From: Parabacteroides acidifaciens
GTDB taxonomy: Bacteria > Bacteroidota > Bacteroidia > Bacteroidales > Tannerellaceae
DNA: 64,000 nt
Reading direction: 5' to 3'
Assembly: GCF_003363715.1 (NCBI RefSeq)
Contig: NZ_QREV01000006.1
Coordinates: 84,461-148,460, forward strand
Under the pieces are notes generated by a model, which saw nothing but the letters and a program-made list of their open reading frames with translations, was not told the origin of the DNA and ran no database searches. Every line of letters starts with the position of its first letter. Position 1 is the stretch's first letter. The translations under genes were made by a program, and so were the position numbers. Below, one piece after another: positions 35,871 to 43,275 of the stretch.

Positions 35871-35980
35871 AAGTTTCACCTGTTCCCCAAGTCTGAAACT
35901 TTAGTTTCTCCGGCATGAAACTAAAGTTTCACCACAAGGGAACAAAAATTTCATCGTGATGAAACAAAAAGAGTCTCCCA
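35871..35980. repeat. 22-bp-period palindromic repeat array
   Basis: GAAAC-type starts recur at 35895, 35917, 35939 (GGAAC) and 35961, and TTTC ends at 35908, 35930 and 35952, giving a 22-bp period. GAAACTTTAGTTTC and GAAACTAAAGTTTC (35895-35930) form a perfect 14-bp inverted repeat. It resembles the tandem 22-bp units I recall from Porphyromonas BrickBuilt elements; the relation is inference. Confidence 0.65.
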
Positions 35981-36007
35981 AGCGAAATTCTTACGCCTGG
36001 GAGACTC
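35971..36007. terminator. Bidirectional terminator between deoC and the BRO gene
   Basis: GAGTCTCCCA (35971-35980) pairs perfectly with TGGGAGACTC (35998-36007), with A-rich sequence before and CCTTTAA after. The flanking genes converge here. Confidence 0.8.
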
Positions 36008-36033
36008 CTTTAACTTAATATATCATATTCAAT

Positions 36034-36873
36034 TCATTTATCCGTATCATCAGGAAGTTTCCCTAAAGAGTTATGCGCATTTAAGGGAGAGACAACAGAA
36101 CGCCCTAACTGACTTTCCAATTGCTGCCGTGCAACCTTGGCAACCTTCCCTCCTTCTATCGCAACAGAAGCGTTTTCATCGAATGTCTGCGGATCTTTAG
36201 CTTGCGAAAGTTCAGTTGTAGAAGCTTCTGCAAGCATATTCAAAACCAATTCGGTATTGGTCATATTATCCCTCAGATTTTCTTTCTTCAACCCTTTAAA
36301 GGCCTTATACTCCTTCGTTGTCTTATCAGACCATGTTTTTGTGATGATATCGGTCAGGGAAGCAAACTGCACACCTTCCTCCATGCCGCAACGTTTCCAT
36401 TCATCCGTTAAGTTCTTACGGATTTCAATACTTTTCAGGCGTTGGTTAATCCAACTGTCGGAATATCCCAAACGCTTATATTCCCACATAGCGCGGTCAA
36501 TCGTCAGTTCCGGATCTTGCAATTCATCAATCCTTTCACTGGCAATCTGTGCCATCCACAATTTAAAGGGTTCAGCTTTAGGAGAAGGGACAGACTGGAT
36601 CAGACGGAAAAGCTGTTCGGTATCGGCCACATCGGTAAGCCGTTTCTTCCCGTCTTCTGCAACCAATTTCAACTGGTTACAATTTGTAACCGTTTCATTC
36701 CCTTCTTTCTTCAATCTGTTTTTCAAAACTTTCCAATAGTTTCTGGGATCAGGGCTTTCGGTTAACACGCCAATCACATCTACAATAGAAAAGTACCATT
36801 TTTCCTGTTCATCGTCCCAAACGGTACGAACTTTACGCTCTTCAAAGAGCTTGATTGCTTCTTTTTTTGTCAT
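36034..36873 (-). CDS. BRO-N family antirepressor / DinD-like protein
   Basis: 279 aa. The N-terminal BRO domain (VRTVWDDEQEKWYFSIVDVI) is followed by a region (RLTDVADTEQLFRLIQSVPSPKAEPFKLW) typical of BRO proteins in Bacteroidales, then a C-terminal part resembling DNA-damage-inducible protein D. The start at 36873 gives MTKKEAIKLFEERK; an upstream ATG at 36897 is less likely. Possibly prophage-derived regulator. It stands alone between deoC and the integrated element. Confidence 0.8.
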   Translation of the reverse strand: MTKKEAIKLFEERKVRTVWDDEQEKWYFSIVDVIGVLTESPDPRNYWKVLKNRLKKEGNETVTNCNQLKLVAEDGKKRLTDVADTEQLFRLIQSVPSPKAEPFKLWMAQIASERIDELQDPELTIDRAMWEYKRLGYSDSWINQRLKSIEIRKNLTDEWKRCGMEEGVQFASLTDIITKTWSDKTTKEYKAFKGLKKENLRDNMTNTELVLNMLAEASTTELSQAKDPQTFDENASVAIEGGKVAKVARQQLESQLGRSVVSPLNAHNSLGKLPDDTDK

Positions 36874-37111
36874 AGTCACTGTTTTTATAATAAACACATA
36901 GCGAAAAAGTAAATTTGGGTAAAACGTAGCGAATTAGCTGATACAGCGTTCGTTACGCTTTGTTTTTCTATGGGACAGAGCCAACGAAATACCACCTCGA
37001 AGCCAAACAGCGCAGAAGTTCAGTTACCACCTCATTACCCCCGTAACGGGTGTGAATTTCTTGCTAAATGGTTCTGTTTCTGCGATTTGCGTAATTTTGC
37101 ATAGCAGTCGG

Positions 37112-37157
37112 TAACTCACTAATAACTAATTTTGTAACCAAAAAAAGGAGTGAGTTA
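37112..37157 (+). promoter_or_regulatory. Hairpin over the integrase ribosome-binding site
   Basis: TAACTCACT (37112-37120) pairs perfectly with AGTGAGTTA (37149-37157). The right arm contains part of the AGGAG Shine-Dalgarno and the first base of the integrase ATG. A TAATTTTG -7 box lies in the core-like sequence just upstream (37092-37099). Confidence 0.55.
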
Positions 37158-38389
37158 TGCGTAGTACATTCAAGGTATTATTTTACGTGAAGAAAGGCAG
37201 CGAGAAGCCGAACGGCAACCTGCCTTTAATGTGCCGTATCACGGTGGACGGCGAGATTAAACAGTTCAGTTGCAAGATGGACGTTCCCCCACGGCTGTGG
37301 GACGTGAAGAACAACCGTGCTTCGGGCAAGAGCGTCGAAGCGCAGAGAATCAACCTTGCGGTAGATAAAATCCGTGTGGAAGTAAACCGCCGCTATCAAG
37401 AGTTAATGCAGACGGACGGTTATGTTACCGCCGCCAAACTCAAAGACGCCTATCTCGGTATCGGCGTCAAGCAGGAAACTTTGCTGAAGCTGTTCGAGCA
37501 GCACAACGCCGAGTTCGAGAAGAAAGTCGGGCACAGCAGGGCGCAGGGTACATTTACCCGTTATCGGACGGTCTGCAACCATATTCGGGAGTTCCTGCCC
37601 CATACCTACAAGCGTGAGGATATTCCATTAAAGGAACTCAACCTCACGTTCATCAACGACTTCGAGTATTTTCTGCGCACGGAGAAGAAATGCCGCACCA
37701 ATACCGTGTGGGGCTACATGATTGTGTTGAAACACATCGTTTCCATAGCGAGGAACGACGGGCGTTTGCCCTTTAATCCCTTTGCGGGATATATCAACTC
37801 TCCCGAAAGCGTGGACAGGGGCTACCTCACCCAAACGGAGATACAGACGCTCATGAACGCACCGATGAAGAACGCCACCCACGAGCTTGTACGGGACTTG
37901 TTCGTCTTTTCTGTTTTCACGGGTTTGGCGTATTCGGACGTGAAGAACCTCACCGCCGACCGCCTGCAAACATTCTTCGACGGCAACCTGTGGATAATCA
38001 CCCGAAGAAAGAAGACCAACACCGAATCGAACATCCGCCTTTTGGACGTTCCCAAGCGTATCATCGAGAAGTACAAGGGGCTGGCAAGGGACGGTCATGT
38101 TTTCCCCGTTCCGAACAACGGCAGTTGTAACAAGATACTCAAAGATATAGGCAGACAATGCGGCTTCAAGGTACGCTTGACCTACCATGTCGCACGCCAC
38201 ACGAACGCCACGACCGTACTTCTGTCGCACGGCGTACCCATCGAAACGGTGAGCCGCCTTTTGGGGCACACGAACATAAAGACCACCCAAATTTACGCCA
38301 AAATCACCGCCCAGAAGATAAGCCAAGACATGGAAACCTTGTCGCACAAGTTGGAAGATATGGAGAAGAATATCTGCCGAGCCATCTAA
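37157..38389 (+). CDS. IntDOT-like tyrosine recombinase (integrase)
   Basis: 410 aa. N-terminal arm-binding domain (MRSTFKVLFYVKKGSEK), SAM-like core-binding domain (~100-200) and catalytic domain. Catalytic residues seen: Lys in RRKKTN, HxxR in YHVARH, His in LGHTN and Tyr380 in TQIYAK. The first catalytic Arg is replaced by Ala258 (TGLAYSDV); the CTnDOT integrase also lacks this Arg at the equivalent place and has nearly the same length. It should integrate and excise the element at GTANNTTTGC-like sites. Confidence 0.93.
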   Translation: MRSTFKVLFYVKKGSEKPNGNLPLMCRITVDGEIKQFSCKMDVPPRLWDVKNNRASGKSVEAQRINLAVDKIRVEVNRRYQELMQTDGYVTAAKLKDAYLGIGVKQETLLKLFEQHNAEFEKKVGHSRAQGTFTRYRTVCNHIREFLPHTYKREDIPLKELNLTFINDFEYFLRTEKKCRTNTVWGYMIVLKHIVSIARNDGRLPFNPFAGYINSPESVDRGYLTQTEIQTLMNAPMKNATHELVRDLFVFSVFTGLAYSDVKNLTADRLQTFFDGNLWIITRRKKTNTESNIRLLDVPKRIIEKYKGLARDGHVFPVPNNGSCNKILKDIGRQCGFKVRLTYHVARHTNATTVLLSHGVPIETVSRLLGHTNIKTTQIYAKITAQKISQDMETLSHKLEDMEKNICRAI

Positions 38390-38406
38390 TTAAGAACAGA
38401 ATACCG

Positions 38407-38799
38407 ATGAAAGAAGAAAGGAACATTATCACGATGGACGGGCAGGGCAATATCTCCCTGCCGAGCGATATAGGCGCAACCGCCATGACCGAGCGGGAAA
38501 TCTGCGAACTGTTCGGGGTTATCGCCCCGACGGTTAGGGCAGGGATAAAGGCACTCTGCAAAAGCGGAGTTTTATCTATATATGACATAAAGCACATTAT
38601 CCGCCTATCGGACAAATACAGCGCGGAGGTTTACAACCTCGAAACGATAGCCGCCCTCGCTTTCCGTGTCGAATCGTTCGGGGCGGCGAAAGTCCGCAGG
38701 GCATTATTAGAGAGGATTATACACGGGCGAAAAGAGAAAACGACGGTATTCGTGTCGGTTGTTTCGGACGGCAAGCCCAACAGCCGTTGGAAAGCATGA
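38407..38799 (+). CDS. Small HTH-type DNA-binding protein of the element
   Basis: 130 aa. A probable helix-turn-helix (MTEREICELFGVIAPTVRAGI) spans ~28-50, followed by a conserved-looking IRLSDKYSAEVYNLETIAALAFRV segment. It begins 17 bp after the integrase stop and is probably co-transcribed, a place often taken by an excisionase or regulator. The longer frame from 38158 overlaps the integrase and is rejected. The iteron-like array starts right after its stop. Confidence 0.7.
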   Translation: MKEERNIITMDGQGNISLPSDIGATAMTEREICELFGVIAPTVRAGIKALCKSGVLSIYDIKHIIRLSDKYSAEVYNLETIAALAFRVESFGAAKVRRALLERIIHGRKEKTTVFVSVVSDGKPNSRWKA

Positions 38800-38803
38800 T
38801 GAT

Positions 38804-38859
38804 ATACCAACATACCAACATGCAAACGTACCAGCATACCAGCATGCAAACATGCAAAC
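38804..38859. repeat. Seven tandem 8-bp repeats (iteron-like)
   Basis: Seven head-to-tail 8-mers: ATACCAAC, ATACCAAC, ATGCAAAC, GTACCAGC, ATACCAGC, ATGCAAAC, ATGCAAAC. They start 5 bp after the HTH gene stop. A binding array for the HTH or relaxase protein is a reasonable guess; slippage-driven variation is another. Confidence 0.85.
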
Positions 38860-38991
38860 CTATCACTATGGTGATATATATTGCAGGGTCTATTTCTCTT
38901 TTCAGAGGAAAGCGGAGCAATCGTTTTCGTTTACAAAGGCAAAGCAAGCACGGGGCTTTACGTCGGCTAAAAGGTCAGGCGGCTGCGCCGT

Positions 38992-39040
38992 TTCCCAATA
39001 AATCTTCCTCTCGCTTCGCTGCGAGCGTATTTATCGGGAA
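38992..39040. repeat. Inverted repeat 1 upstream of the relaxase
   Basis: TTCCCAATAAAT (38992-39003) and ATTTATCGGGAA (39029-39040) pair in 11 of 12 positions, enclosing a smaller CTCGC/GCGAG hairpin. It lies ~350 bp before mob. Apart from this, the array and the next hairpin, I see no gene in 38800-39391. Confidence 0.6.
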
Positions 39041-39211
39041 AACCTTGTATCCGACCGCCCCGTGCAAAAGAGCCTTTGAAAACGGAAACGACCGCCCCGC
39101 CACCCACCGACCGAAAGGAAAAAAATAAGGTGGGGTTACGGGCAAGCAGGCGGCAGGGACAGCCATAGCCGAAAGGCAGACGGGCAGGCAGACGGCACGC
39201 CGCAGGGTATT

Positions 39212-39288
39212 TACGGAGAAAATACCGTAGCTTATTAGGGAATTTTCCGAGCCGCAATACTACGTATCGCTGAAAATTCCCCAATAAG
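39212..39288. other. Candidate oriT hairpin region
   Basis: CTTATTAGGGAATTTTC (39231-39247) pairs with GAAAATTCCCCAATAAG (39272-39288) in 16 of 17 positions across a 24-nt loop. A smaller TACGG/CCGTA hairpin (39212-39229) precedes it. Its position 104 bp before a MobV relaxase gene is where oriT of such elements usually lies. Confidence 0.55.
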
Positions 39289-39391
39289 GCAAGGGGTAAG
39301 CCCCTCTGCACACCCCATCGGGGACGGCATTTGCCGCCCCGAAGATACGAAAAATCATTGTTTCACAAGTCAAGGAAGAAAGGAAAAATAT

Positions 39392-40759
39392 ATGGGTTTC
39401 GTAGTTTTACACATGGAAAAGGCGCACGGCAGCGACAGCGGAACGACCGCACATATCGAGCGTTTCATCATACCGAAGAACGCCGACCCCACACGCACGC
39501 ACCTAAACCGCAGGCTTATCGAATACCCCGACGGGATAAAAGACCGTTCGGCGGCTATACAGCAGAGATTAGAAGAAGCGGGGCTGACACGCAAAATCGG
39601 AAGCAACCAAGTACGGGCAATCCGCATCAACGTATCGGGAACGCACGAGGACATGAAGCGGATAGAGGAAGAGGGGCGTTTGGACGAGTGGTGCGCCGAC
39701 AATCTGAAATACTTCGCCGACACGTTCGGAAAGGAGAACATCGTGGCGGCTCACCTGCACAGGGACGAGGAAACGCCGCACATACACGTTACACTCGTCC
39801 CCATCGTCAAGGGAGAGCGCAAGCGCAGGAAAAGGGAGGAACAGACGAAGAAGCGATACCGCAAGAAGCCGACCGACACCGTGAGGCTGTGCGCAGACGA
39901 TATTATGACACGGCTGAAATTGAAGTCCTACCAAGATACCTATGCCGTGGCGATGGCGAAATACGGGCTGCAAAGGGGCATAGACGGCTCGAAAGCTCGC
40001 CACAAGTCCACGCAGCAGTATTATCGGGATATACAGAAACTCTCCGACGACCTCAAAGCGGAAGTGGTGGATTTGCAGCAGCAGAAAGAAACGGCACAGG
40101 AGGAACTAAGACGGGCGAAAAAAGAAATACAGACCGAGAAGCTGAAAGGGGCGGCAACCACCGCAGCCGCCAACATCGCCGAGAGCGTCGGTTCTCTTTT
40201 CGGCAGTAACAAGGTCAAGACGCTGGAAAGGGAGAACACCGCCCTGCATAAGGAGGTAGCCGACCACGAGGAAACCATCGAAGCCCTGCAAGATAGGATA
40301 CAGACCATGCAGGCAGACCACAGCAGGGAGATACGGGAAATGCAGCAAAAGCACGGCAGGGAGATAGCCGACAAGGACACAAGGCACAAGCAGGAAATAT
40401 CGTTTCTGAAAACGGTAATCGCAAGGGCGGCAGCATGGTTTCCCTATTTCCGTGAAATGCTCCGTATCGAAAACCTCTGCCGCCTTGTCGGGTTCGATGA
40501 AAGGCAGACCGCAACGCTCGTCAAGGGAAAGCCGTTGGAGTATGCAGGGGAACTCTACTCGGAGGAACACGGACGGAAATTCACGACCGAAAGGGCAGGT
40601 TTCCAAGTGCTGAAAGACCCCACGGACGGGACTAAATTGGTTCTTGCCATCGACCGAAAGCCCATTGCCGAGTGGTTCAAGGAACAGTTCGAGAAGTTAA
40701 GGCAGAACATACGCCGACCTATACAACCGCAAAGGAAAGGCAAGGGATTCAAGCTATAA
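39392..40759 (+). CDS. MobV-family relaxase (Mob/Pre)
   Basis: 455 aa mobilization protein that nicks oriT and leads the strand in conjugal transfer. N-terminal MGFVVLHMEKAHG and catalytic motif HRDEETPHIHVTLVP are diagnostic of MobV. A long Glu/Lys/Gln-rich coiled coil (~225-350) and a basic C-terminus follow. High GC codon choice resembles the integrase and differs from erm(F), which points to separate origins. It ends at a strong terminator shared with erm(F). Confidence 0.93.
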   Translation: MGFVVLHMEKAHGSDSGTTAHIERFIIPKNADPTRTHLNRRLIEYPDGIKDRSAAIQQRLEEAGLTRKIGSNQVRAIRINVSGTHEDMKRIEEEGRLDEWCADNLKYFADTFGKENIVAAHLHRDEETPHIHVTLVPIVKGERKRRKREEQTKKRYRKKPTDTVRLCADDIMTRLKLKSYQDTYAVAMAKYGLQRGIDGSKARHKSTQQYYRDIQKLSDDLKAEVVDLQQQKETAQEELRRAKKEIQTEKLKGAATTAAANIAESVGSLFGSNKVKTLERENTALHKEVADHEETIEALQDRIQTMQADHSREIREMQQKHGREIADKDTRHKQEISFLKTVIARAAAWFPYFREMLRIENLCRLVGFDERQTATLVKGKPLEYAGELYSEEHGRKFTTERAGFQVLKDPTDGTKLVLAIDRKPIAEWFKEQFEKLRQNIRRPIQPQRKGKGFKL

Positions 40760-40784
40760 ATGTTAAATCCTGCCCGATTTGCCG

Positions 40785-40827
40785 AAAAAAGTGCGGTACG
40801 CTGTTCGTGGTGTACTGCACTTTTTTT
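40785..40827. terminator. Bidirectional terminator between mob and erm(F)
   Basis: AAAAAAGTGCGGTAC (40785-40799) pairs with GTACTGCACTTTTTTT (40812-40827) with one G-U-type mismatch; A-run and T-run flank the stem, so it works for both converging genes. Confidence 0.85.
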
Positions 40828-40956
40828 ATATTTGTTCGCAAGGTGATATACTTGAAGAAAATAACAGCCGATTTCGCTGTTAGCACAATGTTATGCGGCA
40901 GCTTAAAAGACGACACCAAACCAGAAAAATCATCTTGACAACCACCCGACTTTGAA

Positions 40957-41757
40957 CTACGAAGGATGAAATTTTTCAGGGACAACTTCCAGCATTTCCA
41001 AAAAACAGTTTACCCATTGACTTGGAGACAAACAAACAATTTGAGCATTAAGGTTTAAACCGAATTTTTCCGAAATTGACCTGACCTGACTTTTCCTGAA
41101 AATCGACTTTAAAGCTGTTTTTACAGATAAATCAGGTTTCTCTAACAGACAGGAAATAAATGCTAAGTATTTGGCTTTAAACTTAAAATCAAAAAATAAC
41201 TGTTTTCTTTTAATGTTTAACAGGGCTGATTTGACAGTTGGCGGTGGAAAGAAACTTTCAGGACCTACCTCATAGACAAGTTTCAAATCAAAAAAAGTAT
41301 GATAGAAAACGGTATATGGATTGTAAAGCTTCCTCGAAAATAACTTTTGTGTAGGTTCTAACTGAAGGACAATGGAACCTCCCAGAAAATTTCCAAGACT
41401 CTCAAACATCAGGATTTTGAAAATATCGGAAGTAATGCCATAAGGAATATTTGACACCACTTTGAAAGGAAATTTCGGAACTGCAAAATTCCTAAAATCA
41501 CAACCGACAACTTGAACATTTCGGGCATCAGAAAATAATTTTCGTAAATGTTCAACCAAAGCTGTGTCGTTTTCAATAGCAACAACATTGTTGGCGATTT
41601 TTAATAAATGAACAGTAAGAAACCCCTTGCCTGCCCCAATATCTAAAACCGTATCCTGATTACTTATATTTGCTTGTCTTATTGCATCTTTTATTAGCAC
41701 TTTATCAATAGTAAAGTGCTGACCCGTAAAACGAACGGGCAATTTCTTTTTTGTCAT
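40957..41757 (-). CDS. ermF: 23S rRNA (adenine-N6)-dimethyltransferase Erm(F)
   Basis: 266 aa, the exact Erm(F) length, with N-terminus MTKKKLPVRFTGQHFTIDK and C-terminus LEVVPEKFHPS as I recall for Erm(F). SAM-binding motif DIGAGKGFLTV and catalytic NIPYGITSD are intact. It dimethylates A2058 of 23S rRNA and gives resistance to macrolides, lincosamides and streptogramin B. Codon use is AT-rich compared with the mob and integrase genes, as expected of a captured cargo. No IS4351 is seen beside it. A -7 box lies 31 bp upstream with no leader peptide, so expression is probably constitutive. Confidence 0.96.
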   Translation of the reverse strand: MTKKKLPVRFTGQHFTIDKVLIKDAIRQANISNQDTVLDIGAGKGFLTVHLLKIANNVVAIENDTALVEHLRKLFSDARNVQVVGCDFRNFAVPKFPFKVVSNIPYGITSDIFKILMFESLGNFLGGSIVLQLEPTQKLFSRKLYNPYTVFYHTFFDLKLVYEVGPESFFPPPTVKSALLNIKRKQLFFDFKFKAKYLAFISCLLEKPDLSVKTALKSIFRKSQVRSISEKFGLNLNAQIVCLSPSQWVNCFLEMLEVVPEKFHPS

Positions 41758-41788
41758 TAGTAACTTCTTACAGGTGAATACTTGACTG

Positions 41789-41796
41789 CAAATTTA
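41789..41796 (-). promoter_or_regulatory. -7 box for erm(F)
   Basis: TAAATTTG on the minus strand, 32 bp before the erm(F) ATG. On the plus strand TAACTTTG (41798-41805) lies next to it, part of the GTAACTTTGC core-like sequence, so divergent promoters are possible. Confidence 0.5.
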
Positions 41797-41850
41797 GTAA
41801 CTTTGCAGCAGAAATTAACGAGAAAGAAGAGAAAATGAAAACCGACCGCA

Positions 41851-41978
41851 TAACATCACCTATACGCAAGCAGGGGTTTCGTGCTTCGTAGGACAGTTAA
41901 GTGGTAAATTTAAAGTTCAGTTCTTCGTAGGAAGTTCAGTGGTTAAAATCCCTGCCTGCGTATAGCTGAGAACCGTTA
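41851..41978. repeat. Inverted repeat with internal direct repeats between erm(F) and the MORN gene
   Basis: CTATACGCAAGCAGGG (41860-41875) and CCCTGCCTGCGTATAG (41950-41965) pair in 15 of 16 positions. Outside the stem are TAAC (41851) and GTTA (41975). Inside are two CTTCGTAGGA copies (41884, 41923) and two AAGTTCAGT copies (41913, 41932); a third AAGTTCAGT lies at 37016 near the other end. Integrase arm sites or an attC-like site are possible readings. Confidence 0.55.
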
Positions 41979-42002
41979 TCAACCTCGAAAAGCAAAAATA
42001 CA

Positions 42003-42728
42003 ATGAATAGAATATTAACACTATACCTCTTTTTGCTATTGTGTGGCACGGCTTCCGCACAACAAATAGTAAAATGGGACGATTTACAGACTATAACGGA
42101 TAACGCACGGCGCACGGTCTATTATGAAAAAGGCAGTAAACAGCCGTTGCAGGGAGAATATCGCATTATACGAGGGCTTGACGAGGAGCGTGTTAAACTT
42201 TCCGACGGCATAATAAACGGTGATTATCTCCGCTATCGTGATGGGGTACTGCGTGAATCGGGCATATATGCCAAAGGAAAGCGCAACGGCATATTCACGG
42301 AGTATTACCAAGATGGCGTTACTCCCCGAAAAGAAACACCCATGCAGCAAGGCAAGATAGACGGAACTGTAAAGACCTATTTTCGTAACGGCAAAATAGA
42401 AATCGAAAAGGAGTATAGGCAGAGTGTGGAGAGCGGACGGGAACGCCGCTTTGACAGCAAGACGGGTGAGCAGATTTTTGAATCTCATTATATAGACGGC
42501 AAAAAAGAGGGTGAGGAATGGGAAATATTCGAGGATGGGCGCACGCTTCGCAGCAGGACTACACGACACTACCGTAACGGAAAACTTGACGGCTTTTATC
42601 GTGTGGAATCGACACGGGACGGAAAACCCTATATAACCATCGAGGGGCAATACACCGACGGCGAGAAATCGGGACGTTGGAAACAGTACAACGCCACCGA
42701 TGACACAACCCATGAATGGGATGAATGA
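42003..42728 (+). CDS. Secreted MORN/YwqK-like repeat protein
   Basis: 241 aa with a signal peptide (CGTASAQQ). Repeats of the type YRNGKLDGFYRVE, YAKGKRNGIFTEYY and YFRNGKIEIEKEY are MORN/YwqK-like. Databases often call this family an antitoxin, but no toxin is visible next to it; an envelope or surface role is as likely. GC-rich codon use is closer to the element than to erm(F). A CCGAAAG/CTTTCGG hairpin follows at 42766-42785. Confidence 0.8.
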   Translation: MNRILTLYLFLLLCGTASAQQIVKWDDLQTITDNARRTVYYEKGSKQPLQGEYRIIRGLDEERVKLSDGIINGDYLRYRDGVLRESGIYAKGKRNGIFTEYYQDGVTPRKETPMQQGKIDGTVKTYFRNGKIEIEKEYRQSVESGRERRFDSKTGEQIFESHYIDGKKEGEEWEIFEDGRTLRSRTTRHYRNGKLDGFYRVESTRDGKPYITIEGQYTDGEKSGRWKQYNATDDTTHEWDE

Positions 42729-43275
42729 TTTTCTTTTTTCGCAAGTTGATTTTATAAAATTGCCACCGAAAGTTCGTACTTTCGGAAAAAGATGTTATAT
42801 TTGCAAATGAAAGAGTTATTTGACAGCATAGCAACGCAAAACGCTGAAATTCGCACAGTTGCTAAATCGTTACTTCTATTTCTCAAATAATTCGCTAAAA
42901 GTTTATTTCTCAATCGGTTAAGTCAAACCGAGAAAAATCTAAAATAATATTCTACAAATGTACCCATTATATAATAGCAAACCGAACTTCTCAAGATATA
43001 TTTCACTCGTTAGGAACAATCATTGATTATCATCACAATAAAAATCAGGAAGAAAAGATTTTATTGCAATATAAATTATATCTTTATAGCCACTTAGATA
43101 GATAAGTGACAGTGTTTCTTTGGACCTTTTAATATTTCTCAATTCAGTCGGGAGCTTTATGCTCATGCGTTAACTGTAAGTAAAAAGCCAGGAAATCCTT
43201 TGAAAAATCACAAGACCGATCAGAAGGAACAGCGACCGGATGACCGGTTATCACTAATAATAATATGATTTACAC
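42729..43275. other. AT-rich intergenic region, right flank of the element
   Basis: 547 bp without a convincing gene. It holds the hairpin at 42766-42785, the core-like TTATATTTGC at 42795-42804, a short open frame (42792-42890, 32 codons, no ribosome-binding site) and a CACTTA/TAAGTG hairpin at 43091-43108. No clear promoter for the GH9 gene was seen. Confidence 0.5.

Larger units (their letters stand above)
37091..42804. mobile_element. Integrated mobilizable element carrying erm(F) (ends uncertain)
   Basis: The block holds an IntDOT-like integrase, HTH protein, MobV relaxase with oriT-like hairpins, erm(F) and a MORN-like gene, and no chromosomal housekeeping gene. IntDOT-type enzymes recombine at a GTANNTTTGC core. 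Matches are GTAATTTTGC (37091-37100), GTAACTTTGC (41797-41806) and the one-mismatch TTATATTTGC (42795-42804), all in the same orientation. The coordinates given use the outer pair. The 37091/41806 pair would give a 4.7-kb element like Tn5520 in size, leaving the MORN gene outside. A left candidate with one mismatch also exists at 36909-36918. No replication or conjugation apparatus genes are present, so it would need a helper. Confidence 0.6.

Noticed and set aside
38787..39128. 113-codon frame across the 8-bp repeats and hairpin
   Set aside because: Its first part is only the repeat translated and the rest spans an inverted repeat; no ribosome-binding site. Possible but unsupported.
39331..40209. 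292-codon open frame overlapping the relaxase gene
   Set aside because: Arg/His-rich low-quality sequence in another frame of mob; the MobV frame has all family motifs, so this is a shadow.
42792..42890. 32-codon frame right of the MORN gene
   Set aside because: The -7-like TATATTTG lies inside the frame, so it cannot drive it, and no Shine-Dalgarno is seen.
36927..42897. 10-bp inverted match TAGCGAATTA / TAATTCGCTA on both sides of the element
   Set aside because: A 10-bp inverted match is expected by chance between AT-rich flanks of this size, and tyrosine recombinase elements do not need terminal inverted repeats.
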